This document shows, piece after piece, positions 1-6,017 of a DNA stretch of 6,434 nt. Made by a program: the position numbers and the translations under genes. A model generated the notes under the pieces. It was not told the origin of the DNA. It did not search any database and saw only the letters and a program-made list of their open reading frames with translations. Each line of letters begins with the position of its first letter. Position 1 is the stretch's first letter. This DNA comes from an uncultured Erysipelotrichaceae bacterium. Its GTDB lineage: Bacteria > Bacillota_I > Bacilli_A > Erysipelotrichales > Coprobacillaceae. The stretch lies in assembly GCA_947573745.1 (NCBI GenBank), contig CANPGX010000059.1, positions 1 to 6,434 on the forward strand. Direction: 5' to 3'.

Positions 1-825
1 TTGATAGAATTTTTTATATCCCCATTGATCAAAGAATTTATTCGCCACCATGAGAAAAGCAACCTCAGGTAGGACTGTAATCAAGGTCATCCAAGACATA
101 ATATTCACAGGGGCATTTAATGTGTAAAGCAAATGATTTCCAGAATACATATGTGCAGAGTCAATTAAGGCTGTCGTTAATGATAATGTGAGTAAAATAA
201 ATAAGAAGTTTTTATTGGTAATCAAATGTTTTACCGCTTGCATGCTAAAACGCTCTTTTTTCTCTTCTTCTTTTATATGTGTTTTAGGAAAGTTAAGGGC
301 CAAGAAGATAGAAGCGCAAACAAGTGCGGCATAAATACCAAATAAAGGGCCATCTAATCCAACTTTATCAGCTGCAAAACCAACGGTCATACTGACAAGC
401 ATATAACCTAAAGAGCCCATACCACGAATAGAACCATAATTACCTTGCGTTTCTTGACAATAATTCATTGCTTGTGTATCAGCCATTGGCAGGGCGCCAC
501 AACGTGCTACATTTAAGAAAATAGAACTTAATAAGATACCGATATAAACGGTTTGTTTAGCATAAACATATAATGCGAGTAATGTAAGTCCTAAAGAAAT
601 GAGAATGAGGACTTTATGACGTTTGGTCTTATCAGCAATCATTCCCCATAGTGGCATGACTAAAACGGTTAAGACTAATCCAATAGAAGTTACTTGACCA
701 ATTTGACTTCCACTAAGACCTTTACTTTCTAAATAGATATTGATATAGGGTGCAAAAGCACCAATACCACCAATCATACAAAAATAAAAAAGTTTAAAAA
801 TAATTAATTTATTTGATTTAAGCAT
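1..825 (-). CDS. MFS transporter, HcaT/MFS_1_like-type (partial, C-terminus beyond left edge)
   Basis: This is an inner-membrane secondary transporter of the major facilitator superfamily. The substrate cannot be read from the sequence. The visible 275 residues cover about seven or eight of the usual twelve membrane helices. The loop after helix 2 holds a motif-A-like sequence, GMIADKTKRHK, on the cytoplasmic side. A YGSIRGMGSLGYM stretch near residue 140 and an LPEVAFLMVANKFFDQWG stretch near the truncated end resemble the MFS_1_like/LacY/HcaT (3-phenylpropionate and nucleoside-proton symporter) branch. The central cytoplasmic loop is charged (KEEEKKER), as expected between the two six-helix halves. 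The start is the ATG at 823-825, preceded by an AGGGGAG Shine-Dalgarno at 834-840. The gene lies downstream of the ABC-F gene on the same strand, but a terminator and a separate promoter in the 101-base gap suggest independent transcription. The family call is firm; the subfamily is an inference from short motifs. Confidence 0.88.
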   Translation of the reverse strand, partial: MLKSNKLIIFKLFYFCMIGGIGAFAPYINIYLESKGLSGSQIGQVTSIGLVLTVLVMPLWGMIADKTKRHKVLILISLGLTLLALYVYAKQTVYIGILLSSIFLNVARCGALPMADTQAMNYCQETQGNYGSIRGMGSLGYMLVSMTVGFAADKVGLDGPLFGIYAALVCASIFLALNFPKTHIKEEEKKERFSMQAVKHLITNKNFLFILLTLSLTTALIDSAHMYSGNHLLYTLNAPVNIMSWMTLITVLPEVAFLMVANKFFDQWGYKKFYQ

Positions 826-847
826 ATTTTTTTCTCCCCTTTATCTC

Positions 848-876
848 ATTATATAGCGTTTCCATCAGAAAGTCTA
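848..876 (-). promoter_or_regulatory. Promoter of the MFS gene
   Basis: On the minus strand a perfect TATAAT -10 box lies at 848-853. A TAGACT -35 box (four of six consensus bases) lies at 871-876 with the optimal 17-base spacer. Transcription would begin near 841, so the leader before the ATG at 825 would be only about 16 bases and would begin almost at the Shine-Dalgarno sequence. Confidence 0.65.
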
Positions 877-894
877 AAAATTTCAAGATTTGAA

Positions 895-908
895 AGAAAA
901 CGTTTACC
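895..908 (-). promoter_or_regulatory. LacI/CcpA-like operator upstream of the MFS promoter
   Basis: The minus strand reads GTAAACGTTTTC at 896-907, one mismatch from the perfect palindrome GTAAACGTTTAC. The central CG flanked by AA and TT is typical of LacI-family operators, including catabolite-responsive (cre) sites. It lies about 55-66 bases upstream of the predicted MFS start site, outside the -35 box, and just after the ABC-F terminator. It could be a cre site used for activation or an operator for a sugar regulator. No LacI-family gene is in the window, so this rests on pattern alone. Confidence 0.35.
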
Positions 909-911
909 CGC

Positions 912-940
912 AAAAAAAACGATGCTTTACACATCGTTTT
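912..940 (-). terminator. Rho-independent terminator of the ABC-F gene
   Basis: On the minus strand AAAACGATG (932-940) pairs with CATCGTTTT (916-924) around a seven-base loop, and a run of eight T follows (912-919 on the plus strand are all A). The upstream arm is made of the last codons of the ABC-F gene, and its TAA stop (927-929) sits in the loop. On the plus strand the hairpin is followed by only four T inside the stem, so it should act mainly on minus-strand transcripts. Confidence 0.85.
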
Positions 941-2810
941 CTAGAGATTCATTGAGTTGCTCCCATGTTTCAAGATATTGATTAAGTTCTTCTTCAAGTT
1001 TTTCTATGTGTTGATTTAAATCATTATATTGCACATAGTCTTGTAGAATATCTTCCTCTAATAAGCGTGATTTTTGTTGTTGAATATATGTTTCAAGTTC
1101 TGAGATCTTTTCTTCCCATTTTTTGATTTCATTTTCTTTTTTTCTTAGACGTGCTTTTTCTTTTTTTCGTGTTTCGTAATCCATGTTTTTATCATCATCT
1201 TGTATAGAAGGATCCACATTTCTTTTTTCAAGGTAATGGTCATAGTTACCTAAATAGACATGGGTTGAGGTGGCTCCTAATTCAACGATTTTAGTTGCTA
1301 CCGTATTAATAAAATAACGATCATGACTAATAAATAAGATAGTTCCTGGAAAAGAACGCAAAGCTTCTTCTAAAACTTCTTTTGAGTAAATATCCAAATG
1401 ATTGGTTGGCTCATCAAGAATTAAAAAGTTGGCACTTGAAAGTAATAATTTCGCCAAAACAACGCGACTTCTTTCTCCTCCAGAAAGGACACTGATTTCT
1501 TTAAAGACGTCCTCTTCTTTGAAAAGGAAAAGTGCTAAGGTTTGTCTGATTTCCGTATTGGTCATTCTAGGATAAGTATCAGAAATTTCTTGAAAGATCG
1601 TTTTATGTAAAGAAAGAGAGCGCTGTTCCTGATCATAATAGCCTATTTCTACATTGCTTCCATATCGTATGCTACCACTATCCAAGGGTAAAAGATGCAT
1701 CAATATTTTTAAAAGAGTTGTTTTGCCAATACCGTTAGGACCGATTAAAGCAACACGATCGTGTTTATGAACTTCAAAACTACAATGTGAAAATAAAGGA
1801 TGATCAAATGATTTAGCAACATTTTTAACTGTTAAAACATCGTGGCCCGTTTCTTTTTGAATATGGAAGGGTAAACGCAATGTCCCAGGTAAGTCAAGCG
1901 GTTTTTCTAAAACGTCTATTTTTTGTAGTTGTTTCTCTTTGCTTTCAGCACGACGAATACTTTTTTCGCGATTAAAAGATTTTAAAGTATCAATGCTTTC
2001 TTGTATTTTTTTGATTTGTTTTTGCTGATCTAAGTAGTGTTTTAATTCAATATCTCGACGTTTCTTTTTTTCAATAGCATATTGATGATAAGAACCAACA
2101 TATTGATAAGATACACCATGTTCAATCTCTAAAATGGAGGAAGCGATCTGATCAATAAAATAACGATCATGGCTAATCATGATGATCGCTTTAGGATAAT
2201 TTCTAAGATAGTTTTCAAGCCATTGGATAGCCATGACATCTAAGTGGTTTGTGGGTTCATCCAACAATAAAATATCAGGCATATTAAGCAAGAGTTTTGC
2301 TAGTGCAACACGCGTTTTTTCACCACCGGATAAAGTTTCAATAGATTGTTGAAATTGTTCTTTAGGAAAACCTAATCCAATTAGGACAGAACGAATTTTT
2401 CTTTCATAACCATATCCGTCTTTATCCTGATAGGCGTGAAGTAAGAAATCATATTGTTTATAAAGAGATTCATGGTCATCATCATGACTCATTCTTTCTT
2501 CCAGAACATGGAGTTGTTGTTCCATAGCAATAACATCTTTGAATTCATCCAGAAGCGCCTCATAAATAGTTTTATGCTGACTAAGGTCTTGATGTTGAGA
2601 TAAATAACCGATACTGATTGAAGGACTGTAAGAAAGGATACCGGCATCATGGTCTAGTTCTTTAGTAAGAATTTTTAAAAGTGTAGACTTACCAGCACCG
2701 TTGACACCAATGATCGCTATTTTTTCTCCTTTTTCAATCTTAAAACTGATATTTTTAAGAATTGGAATACCCTGAAATGATTTTTCTATATTTTTACAAG
2801 ATAATAACAT
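927..2810 (-). CDS. ABC-F family ATP-binding protein (YdiF/ABCF3-like)
   Basis: This is a soluble ABC ATPase of the ABC-F class. Such proteins bind the ribosomal E site and act on stalled or slow translation; they are not transporters, and no membrane segment is present. The product is 627 residues. NBD1 has Walker A GVNGAGKS (35-42), signature LSGGEK (160-165), Walker B LLLDEPTNHLD (181-191, catalytic Glu185) and SHD switch (213-215). A charged helical linker spans about 243-310. NBD2 has GPNGIGKTT (357-365), LSGGER (442-447), LILDEPTNHLD (463-473) and SHD (495-497). A Lys/Glu-rich coiled coil fills about 545-625. The linker is of ordinary length, and the C-terminal coiled coil resembles housekeeping YdiF/ABCF3/Uup proteins more than the long-linker antibiotic-resistance members. 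The ATG at 2808-2810 is chosen because MLLSCKNIEKSF matches the family N-terminus and GGTGAT (2815-2820) precedes it. The reading frame stays open to 2966, but that extension crosses the promoters and the divergent gene. Subfamily assignment is moderately sure. Confidence 0.95.
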   Translation of the reverse strand: MLLSCKNIEKSFQGIPILKNISFKIEKGEKIAIIGVNGAGKSTLLKILTKELDHDAGILSYSPSISIGYLSQHQDLSQHKTIYEALLDEFKDVIAMEQQLHVLEERMSHDDDHESLYKQYDFLLHAYQDKDGYGYERKIRSVLIGLGFPKEQFQQSIETLSGGEKTRVALAKLLLNMPDILLLDEPTNHLDVMAIQWLENYLRNYPKAIIMISHDRYFIDQIASSILEIEHGVSYQYVGSYHQYAIEKKKRRDIELKHYLDQQKQIKKIQESIDTLKSFNREKSIRRAESKEKQLQKIDVLEKPLDLPGTLRLPFHIQKETGHDVLTVKNVAKSFDHPLFSHCSFEVHKHDRVALIGPNGIGKTTLLKILMHLLPLDSGSIRYGSNVEIGYYDQEQRSLSLHKTIFQEISDTYPRMTNTEIRQTLALFLFKEEDVFKEISVLSGGERSRVVLAKLLLSSANFLILDEPTNHLDIYSKEVLEEALRSFPGTILFISHDRYFINTVATKIVELGATSTHVYLGNYDHYLEKRNVDPSIQDDDKNMDYETRKKEKARLRKKENEIKKWEEKISELETYIQQQKSRLLEEDILQDYVQYNDLNQHIEKLEEELNQYLETWEQLNESLENDV

Positions 2811-2814
2811 ATAT

Positions 2815-2820
2815 ATCACC
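2815..2820 (-). promoter_or_regulatory. Ribosome binding site deciding the ABC-F start
   Basis: On the minus strand GGTGAT lies four bases before the ATG at 2810. An in-frame ATG four codons upstream (2820-2822) has no purine-rich sequence before it. The site is imperfect, so the four-residue-longer form (MVIY added) cannot be fully excluded. Confidence 0.5.
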
Positions 2821-2834
2821 ATGAATATCTTAAC

Positions 2835-2849
2835 ATAGTTCAATAGTTC
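2835..2849. repeat. Tandem direct repeat ATAGTTC x2, candidate operator
   Basis: The heptamer ATAGTTC occurs at 2835-2841 and again at 2843-2849, separated by one base, giving an 8-base period. The pair abuts the -35 box of the GntR promoter and covers the predicted start-site region of the ABC-F promoter. A regulator bound here could act on both genes. Such a short repeat in AT-rich DNA may also be chance. Confidence 0.3.
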
Positions 2850-2878
2850 TTGCATTATAAAATGTTTTTTGCTATAAT
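2850..2878 (+). promoter_or_regulatory. Promoter of the GntR-family gene
   Basis: The -10 box TATAAT lies at 2873-2878 and a weak -35 box TTGCAT at 2850-2855, separated by 17 bases. Transcription would begin near 2885, about 60 bases before the GntR ATG. The -35 box overlaps the -10 box of the divergent ABC-F promoter (2854-2859), so the two promoters probably cannot be occupied at once. Confidence 0.6.
2854..2859 (-). promoter_or_regulatory. Probable -10 box of the ABC-F promoter
   Basis: A perfect TATAAT is read on the minus strand, placing the start site near 2847 and giving a leader of about 37 bases. No good -35 box is visible at 16-18 bases upstream. An alternative TG-extended -10, TGTTAAGAT, lies nearer the gene (its TAAGAT at 2827-2832) but would leave a leader of only about ten bases. 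Confidence 0.4.
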
Positions 2879-2898
2879 AGTAGCTGTGGGGAAAATAA

Positions 2899-2988
2899 AT
2901 GAGATTAAATTTAGTTAAAAAACAATTTGGGGGAAAGAAAAAAGATGAATATATACGATTCTTCAAATCATGGATCTTTAGGAGCTAG
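2899..2988 (+). CDS. Possible 29-residue upstream ORF overlapping the GntR start
   Basis: An ATG at 2899 follows TGTGGGG (2885-2891) by seven bases and opens a 29-codon frame ending at TAG 2986-2988. The peptide is basic, with a run GGKKKDE in its middle, and has no family resemblance I recognise. It sits within the predicted 5' leader of the GntR mRNA, beginning about 14 bases from the predicted start site. It runs in a different frame through the GntR Shine-Dalgarno and the first 44 bases of that gene. If translated it could couple to or interfere with GntR initiation. It may equally be a chance ORF. Confidence 0.25.
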   Translation: MRLNLVKKQFGGKKKDEYIRFFKSWIFRS

Positions 2989-3610
2989 AACTTTCTTAAT
3001 TTTGCGTGATAAAATCTTAAATGAAGAGTACACACAAGGACAAAAGTTAAATGAAGCTGTTCTTGCAGTGGAGTTGAAAATGAGCCGTACACCGATTCGT
3101 GAAGCTTTAAAACAATTAGAGTTGGAAGGACTTGTGGAAAGTATTCCTAATAAAGGTGTTTATGTTAAAGGCTTTGATTCAAGAGATATTGATGATATGT
3201 TTGAAATACGGTTAGCTTTAGAAGGATTAGCGATTTCTTTAGCTATTGAACGTATGGATGATATGATGTTATCTACTTTAGAAGAAATTTATGCTTTAAT
3301 GGAACTTTATACTAAAAGAGATGATGTTGAAAAAATGCATGAATTGAATCTACAATACCATGAAGCGATTTATCATGCCACAAAATCACGTTATTTTGAA
3401 CGCTTGATGAAGGATATTAACTATTATGTTTCAGTGACATCAAGGCATTCCATTACTCAACCAGAACGTTTGAAGACAGCTTTGGTAGAGCATAAGGCGA
3501 TTTTAGATGCTATTAAGAAAAAGGATGTCGTACAGGCACAAGAAAAAATCTATCAGCACATTCATAAAACACAGCTTTTAGTCAGAGCGTATTATGCACA
3601 TAAAAAATAA
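2945..3610 (+). CDS. GntR-family transcriptional regulator, FCD (FadR) subfamily
   Basis: This is a DNA-binding repressor or activator with a ligand- or metal-sensing helical domain, acting as a cytoplasmic dimer. The product is 221 residues, normal for the family. The winged helix spans about 10-75, with recognition-helix residues SRTPIREALKQLELEGLV (47-64) and wing PNKGVYV (69-75 region). The all-helical FCD domain spans about 80-212. Its putative metal site has Asn135 and His139 (NLQYH), His183 (VEHKAI) and His205 (YQHIH); many relatives have Asp where Asn135 stands. The start is the ATG at 2945, served by GGGGGAAAG (2929-2937). An in-frame TTG at 2927 overlaps that site and has no binding site of its own. 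The gene is divergent from the ABC-F gene and is closed by a terminator, so it is probably monocistronic. Autoregulation is likely by family habit. The ligand and regulon are unknown, and no sugar-acid or amino-acid catabolic gene lies beside it. Confidence 0.93.
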   Translation: MNIYDSSNHGSLGARTFLILRDKILNEEYTQGQKLNEAVLAVELKMSRTPIREALKQLELEGLVESIPNKGVYVKGFDSRDIDDMFEIRLALEGLAISLAIERMDDMMLSTLEEIYALMELYTKRDDVEKMHELNLQYHEAIYHATKSRYFERLMKDINYYVSVTSRHSITQPERLKTALVEHKAILDAIKKKDVVQAQEKIYQHIHKTQLLVRAYYAHKK

Positions 3611-3633
3611 TAGTATAAATTTGAAGAAAAGAC

Positions 3634-3655
3634 GAGGCGACAACGCCTCTTTTTT
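3634..3655 (+). terminator. Rho-independent terminator after the GntR gene
   Basis: GAGGCG (3634-3639) pairs with CGCCTC (3644-3649) around the tetraloop ACAA, followed by six T (3650-3655). This is a GC-rich compact hairpin, 23 bases past the stop codon. It should separate the regulator from the exported-protein gene that starts at 3686. Confidence 0.9.
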
Positions 3656-3673
3656 CATGTTAAAGTAAAAAAG

Positions 3674-3682
3674 AAAGGAGGT
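3674..3682 (+). promoter_or_regulatory. Strong Shine-Dalgarno of the exported-protein gene
   Basis: AAAGGAGGT is a near-complete match to the 16S rRNA 3' end and sits only three bases before the ATG at 3686. I see no convincing promoter between the terminator at 3655 and this site. A weak pair (GCGACA at 3637-3642, TAAAGT at 3661-3666, 18-base spacer) overlaps the terminator, so the gene may depend on it or on readthrough. Confidence 0.7.
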
Positions 3683-3685
3683 TAT

Positions 3686-5152
3686 ATGAAAAAGATTATA
3701 GTTTTGATAATGATTATTTTATCTATTGTATCCGTTCATGGTGCTGGAAAAGAAGTCGATGGCTATATGTTGGATTACGAGATTAACAGTATCACTGTTC
3801 ATCAAGGGGTCCTTGATATCAGAGGATGGGCTTATGTTTGGAATTATCAGGGGTATGAACGACAAAATGTAAGTCATCATTTTCAACTGCGTATTGGACA
3901 ACATATCTATGATAGTTTGCATGATTATCAGATTGATTTAAGTTATTTAAATGCATCGTCACAATTGTCAGCCTGTTCAAGAAAGCAGAATGATCAAAAA
4001 GGGATGTCTGGAAAGTGTAACTATGCTTTACAAGATATTGGATTTCATTTTGAAATTCCTTTAGTAGAGATTCAACAGCAGTCCAAGATGACATTTCCGT
4101 TGATTTTGCGTATGACCATGAAAGATGGACATGTTTTTGAAGGGGCTATGCACTATTTTGGAAGCTTAAATAAAGTGACGAGTGGCGATGTAGAAATTTA
4201 TTTTAGCCATTCTTTAAAAAATGCACGTTTTAAAATAGATACGTCTATTGATGCCTTTGTTAAAACTGGACCTAGTTTTTCTAGTGAGCGTGCTAAATGG
4301 CAAGGAGAACCTTTATATTTAGAAAAAGGCGTTGTTTTTTCTCATATTTTAGATAAGCGTGTAGATCAACATGTGACAATGTATCAGGTAGCTTATGAAC
4401 CCTCTCATAAAGTTAGAGGGAGATGGCGAATTAAAGAAAAAGTGGGAGGAGAAAATTATGCCTGGATTCCTAGTGCTTATGTGCAATATGATACAGAAGA
4501 TTTTATGATAACCTTGAATCATCGTCCTATCATTCGTACGCAAGATATGACAGTCTCTCTTTATGAAGAGGTAGATATCTATCAAGATGTGGAAGTTTAT
4601 GATCAAGAGGATGGAGAAATAAAAGATCAACTTTTAGTTTGGGGAACTTATGATACATCAAAAGAAGGAGACTATGTATTGTACTATGAAGTGAGGGATT
4701 CTTTAGGCTTTACATGTATGAAAGAGCGTATTTTGCATGTGAGAAATGAAGCACCTGTATTAGAAGCTAAAAATCGTCATTTTTTTATTGGGGAGGACAT
4801 CTCTGTTATGGAGTATTTAAGAAAGGTGACAGCCTTAGATAAAGAAGATGGTAATTTAATTGAGCAAGTTAAGGTAGACGCTTCAAAAGTCAACATTAAT
4901 GAGGCAGGACAATATCCAGTTTATTACGAGGTCATAGATTCTGGTTCTAAAAAAGCAGAAGCTGTAGCAAGTATAACGATGATAGATCCTTATGCTCGAT
5001 TGCCGCTTACTCATTATGTTCGTTTTATTGGTGTAGAAACATTAGAGACATTAGAAGCACATTCTACATGGCGTCAACAGCCATATAATCAATATTTACA
5101 GCAATATTTATCCTCACAGGAACCTATCATGGTTTATTCAAAAACATTATAA
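3686..5152 (+). CDS. Exported multidomain protein with SH3b-like and two DUF5011-type Ig-like repeats
   Basis: This is a 488-residue protein probably secreted or wall-associated; its function is unknown. Residues 1-20 form a signal peptide (MKK, a hydrophobic core of Ile, Val, Leu and Met, then SVHGA), probably cut near residue 19-21. Residues about 25-160 look beta-rich, with a DIRGWAY motif (44-50) and two cysteines, Cys97 and Cys111, that could form a loop disulfide; I do not recognise this domain. Residues about 188-267 resemble a bacterial SH3 domain: VKTGPSFSSER near its start and YAWIPSAYV near its end. Two Ig-like repeats of DUF5011/Cry22Aa type follow at about 279-352 and 356-433. 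Each has a D-x-ED-G motif (306-310, 385-389) and a late YYEV-x-DS stretch (333-339, 413-419). The last 55 residues are a polar tail. No LPXTG, lipobox or C-terminal membrane helix is present, so wall attachment, if any, would be non-covalent. It converges on the LicD gene across a shared terminator. Domain calls are by eye. Confidence 0.85.
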   Translation: MKKIIVLIMIILSIVSVHGAGKEVDGYMLDYEINSITVHQGVLDIRGWAYVWNYQGYERQNVSHHFQLRIGQHIYDSLHDYQIDLSYLNASSQLSACSRKQNDQKGMSGKCNYALQDIGFHFEIPLVEIQQQSKMTFPLILRMTMKDGHVFEGAMHYFGSLNKVTSGDVEIYFSHSLKNARFKIDTSIDAFVKTGPSFSSERAKWQGEPLYLEKGVVFSHILDKRVDQHVTMYQVAYEPSHKVRGRWRIKEKVGGENYAWIPSAYVQYDTEDFMITLNHRPIIRTQDMTVSLYEEVDIYQDVEVYDQEDGEIKDQLLVWGTYDTSKEGDYVLYYEVRDSLGFTCMKERILHVRNEAPVLEAKNRHFFIGEDISVMEYLRKVTALDKEDGNLIEQVKVDASKVNINEAGQYPVYYEVIDSGSKKAEAVASITMIDPYARLPLTHYVRFIGVETLETLEAHSTWRQQPYNQYLQQYLSSQEPIMVYSKTL

Positions 5153-5181
5153 AAAGACATTTTAACGTAAAATGTCTTTTT
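5151..5181. terminator. Bidirectional terminator between convergent units
   Basis: A perfect 14-base inverted repeat, AAAAAGACATTTTA (5151-5164) and TAAAATGTCTTTTT (5168-5181), flanks the loop ACG. Each strand ends in five T. It serves the exported-protein gene on the plus strand and the LicD gene on the minus strand. The plus-strand stop (5150-5152) overlaps the stem, and the LicD stop begins three bases beyond it. Confidence 0.9.
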
Positions 5182-5183
5182 GC

Positions 5184-6008
5184 TTACATGGGTTTTGGAC
5201 CATGGAGATTGATATCTTTGGTATGTTTTGCAAAACGTTTATTTTCTGGTGGTGGCGTCATATAATGAGGACCGTAAAAAGTTTCTAAATAAGGTTTTTC
5301 ATGACATGGGATAGGGAAAAAGGTGTCTTCAAAAGGAACCATTTTTGTTGGCCAAATATCGCTTTCTTTACATCGATAAGGTTTTAGTGGGGATTGGAAA
5401 GTCCAAGTAAGTGACTGTCCCACATAATCCGAATGGCGACACAAATAACTATAGAAAGAGGCATTAAAACGAAATAAGTGTTTTAATGGCAATGGGTTGA
5501 TATGAATGTTTTCAAAGAAAATAATGATAGGTGTCAACAGTGTATTGATTAATCGAAGAGGAAGATCTAAAAGATTAGATTTAGAGACATGCTGATAAAG
5601 GAATACATCGATAAATAACCCTTCACAATCTGTACATTTATTTTTAAGTAAGACATTCATTTCTTTGATATATGTATTTTTCTTTCTAATTTTCATAAAA
5701 GGCCATGTGACGATAAAGCGACGATCTTTTTCGAAACAATGAAAAGTATATTGTTCAGGTAGATCTTCCATGGCTTTGATAAAACGTTGGTAATCTGTAT
5801 CACGAATACCAATATCTAAATCATCGTCCCAAGGAATGAATCCTTGGTGTCTAATAGCACCCAATGTGCTTCCAGAAGCCAGAAAATAATCAATATGATG
5901 TTTTTTTAAAACAATATCAATATCTTTCATCATATCTAATAAAATGCATTGAACATCTCGAATCGTTACAGTTGAACCATCTTTTTGTGTTTTAATAATG
6001 TAGTCCAT
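5184..6008 (-). CDS. LicD-family phosphotransferase/nucleotidyltransferase-fold protein
   Basis: LicD proteins transfer phosphocholine or related phospho-groups onto surface glycopolymers (teichoic acid, lipopolysaccharide or capsule) from CDP-activated donors. The product is 274 residues, full length for the family. The diagnostic block lies at 46-65: GSTLGAIR, then GFIPWDDDLD, with Asp61, Asp62, Asp63 and Asp65 the likely metal and nucleotide ligands. GLFIDVF (130-136, Asp134) and the C-terminal VPFEDTFFPIP, LETFYG and YMTPPPENKR stretches (225-258) are also typical. A hydrophobic segment near 149-167 may rest against the membrane, but no signal peptide is seen. The ATG at 6006-6008 is served by AGAGGC (6014-6019), which overlaps the pepT stop codon; only nine bases separate the genes, so translation is probably coupled. 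No choline kinase, CDP-choline synthesis or glycosyltransferase gene is in the window, so the donor and acceptor are unknown. Family certain, substrate not. Confidence 0.93.
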   Translation of the reverse strand: MDYIIKTQKDGSTVTIRDVQCILLDMMKDIDIVLKKHHIDYFLASGSTLGAIRHQGFIPWDDDLDIGIRDTDYQRFIKAMEDLPEQYTFHCFEKDRRFIVTWPFMKIRKKNTYIKEMNVLLKNKCTDCEGLFIDVFLYQHVSKSNLLDLPLRLINTLLTPIIIFFENIHINPLPLKHLFRFNASFYSYLCRHSDYVGQSLTWTFQSPLKPYRCKESDIWPTKMVPFEDTFFPIPCHEKPYLETFYGPHYMTPPPENKRFAKHTKDINLHGPKPM

Positions 6009-6017
6009 AAATAGCCT

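Noticed and set aside
2905..2928. AT-rich imperfect inverted repeat around GTTAAAAAAC in the GntR leader
   Set aside because: Only three or four base pairs hold before mismatches. It is no better than expected in AT-rich DNA and does not match a known FadR-type operator pattern.
2927..2944. TTG at 2927 as start of the GntR gene
   Set aside because: The TTG overlaps the GGGGGAAAG ribosome binding site that serves the ATG at 2945 and has no binding site upstream of itself.
2811..2966. In-frame 52-residue N-terminal extension of the ABC-F gene starting at 2966
   Set aside because: It crosses both promoters and the start of the divergent GntR gene, is rich in aromatic residues with no ABC-F similarity, and has no Shine-Dalgarno at its first ATG. 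The family N-terminus begins at 2810.
3614..3619. TATAAA as a promoter -10 box for the exported-protein gene
   Set aside because: There is no acceptable -35 box, and a transcript from it would run straight into the strong terminator at 3634-3655.
3719..4094. Two overlapping minus-strand ORFs of 67 and 91 codons (3719-3922 and 3819-4094)
   Set aside because: They lie wholly within the exported-protein gene on the other strand, have no recognisable family or ribosome binding site, and look like antisense shadows.
4349..4630. Minus-strand ORF of 93 codons
   Set aside because: It is antisense to the SH3b-like and first Ig-like regions. Its hydrophobic look is explained by reverse-complemented Asp/Lys/Glu-rich codons.
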